A stretch of DNA of 64,000 nt from RGIG3178 sp942492795 (GTDB lineage Bacteria; Bacillota; Clostridia; Christensenellales; QAND01): the NCBI GenBank assembly GCA_942492795.1, contig OW818639.1, forward strand, positions 2,046,001-2,110,000, read 5' to 3'. The position numbers and the translations under genes were made by a program. Under the pieces are notes generated by a model. The model was not told where the DNA came from and searched no databases. It saw only the letters and a list, made by a program, of their open reading frames with translations. Of the stretch, positions 59,932-64,000 are shown one piece after another (the first letter of the stretch is position 1; every line of letters starts with the position of its first letter).

Positions 59932-60825
59932 TTGAAAAAATATTTTGCAATACTGTTGGTGGCGTTCATGGCTCTTGCCGCTTTTGCCGGTTGCAGCAGT
60001 TCTACACCGAGTGCTACCGCGACGGCGTCCGCTTGGGCCAAAAAAGAAATTGCCGTTGTATCCCGTGAAGAAGGCTCCGGCACACGCGGGGCATTCATCG
60101 AACTGTTCAAGGTTCAGCAAAAGGATGCCAACGGAAAGAATGTCGATATGACGACAGCCGAAGCGATCATCGGCAACGGTCAGTCCGCCGTTATGACAAC
60201 GGTTGCGGGCAATCCCGATTCGATTGGCTACAGCTCGCTCGGGTCGCTCACCAGCACCGTTAAAGCCATTAAAATTGACGGCGTAGAACCTACTGTTGCG
60301 AACGTGAAAAACAAGACTTACAAGATCGCGCGTCCGTTCAACATTGCGACCAAAGGCGAATTGAAAAATGCTGTCGGAGTCGACTTCCTGGCGTTCATTC
60401 TAAGCGCCGACGGACAAAAGGTTGTTGCGGCCAACAAATACATCCCGCTTGACAACGCTGTGGCGTTCACAACGAAAAAGCCTGCCGGCAAGATTGTCGT
60501 AGGCGGGTCTTCCTCGGTAACACCGCTTATGGAAAAACTGAAAGAAGCATATTTGCTGCTCAATCCGAATGCCACCATCGAGGTGCAGTTGAGTGATTCG
60601 ACCATCGGGATGACGTCCACGCTCAGCGGTGTATATGAAATCGGAATGTCCTCGCGTGAGCTGAAGGAAAGCGAAATTACGGCAGGTCTAAAGCCGGTCC
60701 TCATCTGCACCGACGGTCTCGCCGTGATTGTGAATAACGCAAACCCGTTGACAGGCTTGACCACGGAACAGGTAACGAGCATCTTCACCGGCAAAACCAC
60801 ACTCTGGGGCGATTTGATCAAGTAG
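59932..60825 (+). CDS. pstS: Phosphate-binding lipoprotein with circularly permuted halves
   Basis: The protein has 297 residues from the TTG at 59932 (AGGAGG upstream). The signal peptide ends in the lipobox AFAGC (Cys21). The mature protein contains every PstS motif but in changed order. VVSREEGSGTRGAF (about 42-55), IGYSSLGSL, VKAIKIDGVEP, ARPFNIATKGE and the ILSADGQKVV helix come first. The segment normally at the N-terminus comes second: IVVGGSSSVTPLMEKLKEAY (about 188-207), IGMSSRELKESE, DGLAVIVNNANP and VTSIFTGKTTLWGDL at the end. All phosphate-binding loops (SSSVT, SREEGSGTR) are kept, so it should still bind phosphate. First gene of the pst operon. Confidence 0.92.
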   Translation: MKKYFAILLVAFMALAAFAGCSSSTPSATATASAWAKKEIAVVSREEGSGTRGAFIELFKVQQKDANGKNVDMTTAEAIIGNGQSAVMTTVAGNPDSIGYSSLGSLTSTVKAIKIDGVEPTVANVKNKTYKIARPFNIATKGELKNAVGVDFLAFILSADGQKVVAANKYIPLDNAVAFTTKKPAGKIVVGGSSSVTPLMEKLKEAYLLLNPNATIEVQLSDSTIGMTSTLSGVYEIGMSSRELKESEITAGLKPVLICTDGLAVIVNNANPLTGLTTEQVTSIFTGKTTLWGDLIK

Positions 60826-60934
60826 CATCGCACTGTGCGGGTTTTAAAAAGTCAAATGAGAAAGAGCATGCTGATGCATCGATGAAAACCTCATCGCTGC
60901 ATCGGCGCTTACGGTTGTATAAGGAGGAATACTG

Positions 60935-61786
60935 ATGAGAAGATGGAAGGAAACTGCGTTTACCGGAATATGCCTTGCTGCGGCATGCGTATCCATACTC
61001 GCAGTGGCATTGATTTCCTTTTTCGTCTTTGCCAACGCTTTTCCCGCCATTGCTCAGATCGGTGTCGGCAATTTTATTTTCGGTCAGACATGGAAGCCAC
61101 TTCAAGGCTTGTATGGCATTTTGCCGATGATCGTTGCCAGCATCTATGTAACAGCAGGCGCCATTCTCATCGGCGTTCCTATCGGTCTTTTCACTGCCGT
61201 GTATTTGGCCCGCTTTTGCAAAACGCGGCTATATCGGTTTCTGCGCCCGGCGGTGGAACTTTTGGCAGGCATCCCGTCCGTTGTGTACGGCTTTTTTGGC
61301 TTGGTCGTACTGGTTCCTATTGTACGCAATACGTTTGGAGGAACCGGAGCAAGCATGTTTACAGCCTGCATCCTTCTTGGCATCATGATTCTGCCTACCA
61401 TTATCACCGTGAGTGAGGCGGCTATTCGCGCCGTACCGCAGCATTATTATGAGGGTGCTCTCGCCCTTGGTGCCACCCATGAGCGCGCCGTTTTTAGAAT
61501 TCTGCTGCCTGCCGCGAAATCCGGTGTGTTTGCGGCGATCGTCCTTGGCATCGGACGGGCGATCGGCGAAACGATGGCCGTTATCATGGTCGCCGGTAAT
61601 CAGGCGCGCATGCCGGTCGATCTGTTTAAAGGATTGCGCACGTTGACCGGAAACATCGTGATCGAAATGGGCTATGCCGCAGATTTACACCGCGGAGCGC
61701 TCATTGCAACAGCGGCGGTACTGTTTGTTTTCATACTCATCATCAACTTCTCCTTTTCGTTGCTAAAGAGGAGGGCCAAAGTGTGA
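60935..61786 (+). CDS. pstC: Phosphate ABC importer permease
   Basis: The permease has 283 residues and six hydrophobic helices, with AAGGAGG upstream. It has the PstC pattern LAGIPSVVYGFFGLVVLVPIV and the coupling loop VPQHYYEGALALGATHERAVFRILLPAAKSGV, ending in the REA-like IGRAIGETMAVIMVAGN. It overlaps pstA by four bases. A 109-base gap separates it from pstS and contains no clear terminator, which is where pstS expression is often set higher than the rest. Confidence 0.96.
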   Translation: MRRWKETAFTGICLAAACVSILAVALISFFVFANAFPAIAQIGVGNFIFGQTWKPLQGLYGILPMIVASIYVTAGAILIGVPIGLFTAVYLARFCKTRLYRFLRPAVELLAGIPSVVYGFFGLVVLVPIVRNTFGGTGASMFTACILLGIMILPTIITVSEAAIRAVPQHYYEGALALGATHERAVFRILLPAAKSGVFAAIVLGIGRAIGETMAVIMVAGNQARMPVDLFKGLRTLTGNIVIEMGYAADLHRGALIATAAVLFVFILIINFSFSLLKRRAKV

Positions 61787-62643
61787 ACATGCCATCCGCC
61801 AATAAACGCAACAAAACAAACGCTATGTTGCTTCGCCTGTCCGTTCGTCTGGCAGCACTCTTTACAGCCTCTGTACTGTTGTTCCTTGTAGGGTATATAC
61901 TGATAAGAGGCGTAACCCATATAACGCCCTCTTTGTTCGAGTTTACCTATAACAGTGAAAACGTATCCTTGTTCCCTGCACTGATCAACACCGTCTTGAT
62001 GACGATGCTGTCACTTTTAATCGCGATTCCGCTTGGCGTTTTCGCAGCCGTCTTCCTTGTGGAATATGCCAGCCGCGGTAACAAGCTGGTGAGCATCGTC
62101 CGGCTCGCCGCCGAGACGCTCTCGGGCATTCCCTCCATCGTATATGGTTTGTTTGGCATGCTGTTCTTTGTCACCACGCTTGGCATCGGATTGTCACTCC
62201 TTGCCGGATCACTTACCATGTGCATCATGGTGCTGCCGCTTCTGATGCGAACGACAGAGGAAGCGCTTTTATCCGTGCCGGACTCGTACCGTGAGGGAAG
62301 TTTCGCCCTGGGCGCCGGACGGTTGCGGACTGTTTTTCGCATCGTGCTTCCCGCGGCGGTTCCCGGCATTTTGGCGGGTGTCATTCTTTCCATCGGCCGC
62401 ATAGTCGGGGAAACCGCGGCTCTGTTGTACACCGCCGGTACGGTCGCCAAGTTGCCCAATAGCGTTCTTGATTCCACACGCACGCTTTCGATACACATGT
62501 ATGCCCTCTCCAGCGAAGGATTGCATTTAGATCAGGCCTATGCCACCGCAGTGGTATTGCTGCTGCTGGTACTTATCATCAACACCATATCTGCCAACGC
62601 AGCGCGCCGAATCGCGAAAGGAAGAACCAATGCAGCCGAATAA
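61783..62643 (+). CDS. pstA: Phosphate ABC importer permease
   Basis: The permease has 286 residues and starts at a GTG overlapping the pstC stop, with AGGAGGG seven bases upstream; an ATG two codons later is possible. It shows the PstA signature ETLSGIPSIVYGLFGMLFFV, the coupling loop VPDSYREGSFALGAGRLRTVFRIVLPAAVPGI and IGRIVGETAALLYTAG. Six helices are expected. It overlaps pstB by 14 bases. Confidence 0.96.
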   Translation: MNMPSANKRNKTNAMLLRLSVRLAALFTASVLLFLVGYILIRGVTHITPSLFEFTYNSENVSLFPALINTVLMTMLSLLIAIPLGVFAAVFLVEYASRGNKLVSIVRLAAETLSGIPSIVYGLFGMLFFVTTLGIGLSLLAGSLTMCIMVLPLLMRTTEEALLSVPDSYREGSFALGAGRLRTVFRIVLPAAVPGILAGVILSIGRIVGETAALLYTAGTVAKLPNSVLDSTRTLSIHMYALSSEGLHLDQAYATAVVLLLLVLIINTISANAARRIAKGRTNAAE

Positions 62644-63385
62644 ATTTCAAATCGAAAACCTGAACTTGTTCTACGGAAGTTTTCAGGCGCTGAAAAACGT
62701 CAATATGCTCATTCGATCCAATGCCATCACCGCGTTTATCGGCCCTTCCGGATGCGGCAAATCAACGCTTATACGCACACTGAACCGGATGAATGACCTT
62801 ATTGAAGGTTGTGTGATAAAGGGCAAGGTATTGCTTGATCAAGAGGATATCTATGGTAATATGGATATATCGCTGCTTCGAAAACGTGTCGGCATGGTAT
62901 TTCAAAAGCCCAACCCGTTTCCGATGAGCGTCTATGACAACATTGCTTTCGGACCCCGTACACACGGTCGGCCGTCGCGCGTTAAACTGGATGAAATAGT
63001 GGAAAAAGCGCTCATTGACGCAGCTCTTTGGGACGAAGTTAAGGACCGGCTGAAAAAGAGTGCGCTTAGCCTTTCGGGCGGTCAGCAACAGAGATTGTGC
63101 ATAGCGCGCGCATTGGCCGTGGAGCCTGACGTGCTGCTCATGGATGAGCCTACCTCCGCGCTTGATCCAATTTCCACTGCCAAGATCGAAGACCTTGTCG
63201 TTTCTTTGAAGGAGTTCTATACTGTTGTTATGGTAACGCACAACATGCAGCAGGCAGCGAGGATTTCGGATGAAACGTCCTTCTTCCTGTTGGGGGAAGT
63301 CATTGAAACAAGCGATACAAAGACGCTTTTCTCTGTACCAAAAGACAAGAGAACAGAAGACTATATCACCGGGAGGTTTGGATGA
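62630..63385 (+). CDS. pstB: Phosphate ABC importer ATPase
   Basis: The ATPase has 251 residues from the ATG at 62630 (AAAGGAAG upstream), which is the usual PstB length; the longer frame extends into pstA. It has Walker A GPSGCGKST, the PstB-specific TLNRMNDLIEG, the Q-loop MVFQKPNPFPMSVYDN, signature LSGGQQQRLCIARAL, Walker B LLMDEPTSALDP and H-loop THNMQQA. It powers phosphate uptake. Its stop overlaps the phoU start. Confidence 0.97.
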   Translation: MQPNKFQIENLNLFYGSFQALKNVNMLIRSNAITAFIGPSGCGKSTLIRTLNRMNDLIEGCVIKGKVLLDQEDIYGNMDISLLRKRVGMVFQKPNPFPMSVYDNIAFGPRTHGRPSRVKLDEIVEKALIDAALWDEVKDRLKKSALSLSGGQQQRLCIARALAVEPDVLLMDEPTSALDPISTAKIEDLVVSLKEFYTVVMVTHNMQQAARISDETSFFLLGEVIETSDTKTLFSVPKDKRTEDYITGRFG

Positions 63386-64000
63386 TGCGGGTTGCTTTTG
63401 ATCAACAGCTTCAGGTTTTGCACGATGCCATGCTTTGCATGGGCACGCTCGTGGAGCGTTCCATCCAAAGCGCAGTCAAGGGCCTGGTCGAACGGGATCT
63501 TCACGAAGCCCAGTCCGCCATCGACAATGACCCCACCATCGACCAAATGGAGCGCGAGATCCAAAGCCATTGCCTGATGCTTATACTGCGCCAGCAGCCG
63601 GTAGCGCGCGATTTGCGTATGATTTCCGCCGTTCTGAAGATGATTACCGACCTTGAGCGGATCGGGGATCAGGCTGCGGACATATCCGCCATCGTTTTGA
63701 AGATGGGAAATGAACCGTTTATGAAAAAGTTGGTTCACCTGCCTCAAATGGCCGAAGCCGCCATAGATATGCTGGGCATGAGCCTGGATTCGTTTGTTCG
63801 GGGTGATGTGGATTTGGCGCGAGCTACGATGCCCATGGATGAGCATATTGACGAACTGTTCGAGACGATCCGCAAAGAGCTCGTCACCATTCTGAATAAA
63901 AGCGGCAAGAACGCCGAACAGGCCATCTACCTTCTGATGATTGCCAAATATTTCGAACGAATCGGGGACCACGCACAGAACATTGCGGAATGGGCCGAGT
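63382..64000 (+). CDS. phoU: PhoU phosphate signalling protein (3' end cut by window edge)
   Basis: About 206 residues are visible, starting MMRVAFDQQLQVLHDAMLCMG with GGGAGG upstream. The start overlaps the pstB stop (ATGA). Two repeats of the PhoU three-helix bundle are seen, with the metal-binding motifs ITDLERIGDQAADIS and AKYFERIGDHAQNIAE. PhoU links PstSCAB to the sensor kinase PhoR and restrains the Pho response when phosphate is plentiful. Any phoP/phoR genes would lie beyond the window. Confidence 0.96.
   Translation, partial: MMRVAFDQQLQVLHDAMLCMGTLVERSIQSAVKGLVERDLHEAQSAIDNDPTIDQMEREIQSHCLMLILRQQPVARDLRMISAVLKMITDLERIGDQAADISAIVLKMGNEPFMKKLVHLPQMAEAAIDMLGMSLDSFVRGDVDLARATMPMDEHIDELFETIRKELVTILNKSGKNAEQAIYLLMIAKYFERIGDHAQNIAEWAE

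Overview
The window looks like chromosomal DNA of a low-to-moderate G+C Gram-positive anaerobe, most likely a clostridial Firmicute. The reasons are many lipobox-bearing solute-binding proteins, no outer-membrane genes, strong GGAGG ribosome sites with frequent TTG and GTG starts, a clostridial thioredoxin/Crp pair, and quinone/flavin redox genes like those of Gram-positive anaerobes. The genus cannot be fixed from the sequence. I see no complete mobile element, phage, CRISPR array or rRNA.

Layout. 1-5700: an Mrp-type Fe-S carrier ATPase (cut by the left edge), a HAAS-domain membrane protein, a YbaK-type deacylase, a GNAT acetyltransferase, a DUF6530-like protein, a deoxyinosine DNA glycosylase and metK. 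5900-11260: a purine salvage unit, xpt followed by a BMP-type nucleoside ABC importer (lipoprotein, double ATPase, two permeases). 11500-14262: a secreted NlpC/P60 hydrolase convergent with an alkaline phosphatase. 14453-20326: an oligopeptide importer, transcribed leftwards as oppB-C-D-F-A.

21070-27309 (minus strand) is the most interesting unit: a type-II NADH dehydrogenase fused to membrane helices, a polyprenyl diphosphate synthase, a UbiA/MenA prenyltransferase, a small HPr-like protein, a duplicated flavoprotein-like lipoprotein and an ApbE flavin transferase. This is the gene content of a flavin-based extracellular electron transfer (EET) locus. It has a clear promoter with a 16-bp palindrome just downstream. 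A second ApbE plus a Gx-transporter/EetB-like protein at 29285-30789 appears to be a detached second part of the system. The proposed flow is NADH to Ndh2, to a dedicated demethylmenaquinone made by the two prenyl enzymes, to FMN bound on the surface lipoprotein (attached by ApbE), to an external acceptor.

28976-41943: tRNA-Ala(GGC), tadA, an aconitase-family hydratase, a NUDIX hydrolase, a GGDEF-EAL protein, tRNA-Ser(CGA) followed by three repeats derived from its own 3' end, glutamine-dependent NAD+ synthetase, a tandem universal stress protein and a URO-D-like protein. 42124-57765: a cell-surface region with an S8/S53-like protease with FN3 domains, trxA plus a Crp/Fnr regulator, two large paralogous InlB-repeat/MBG surface proteins with a shared three-helix C-terminal anchor and a shared upstream direct-repeat element, a cyclase, MscL and a cohesin/cadherin-like membrane protein. 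57980-64000: an amidohydrolase, a NYN-LOTUS protein, and the phosphate importer pstS-C-A-B-phoU (phoU cut by the right edge), whose PstS has its two halves in circularly permuted order.
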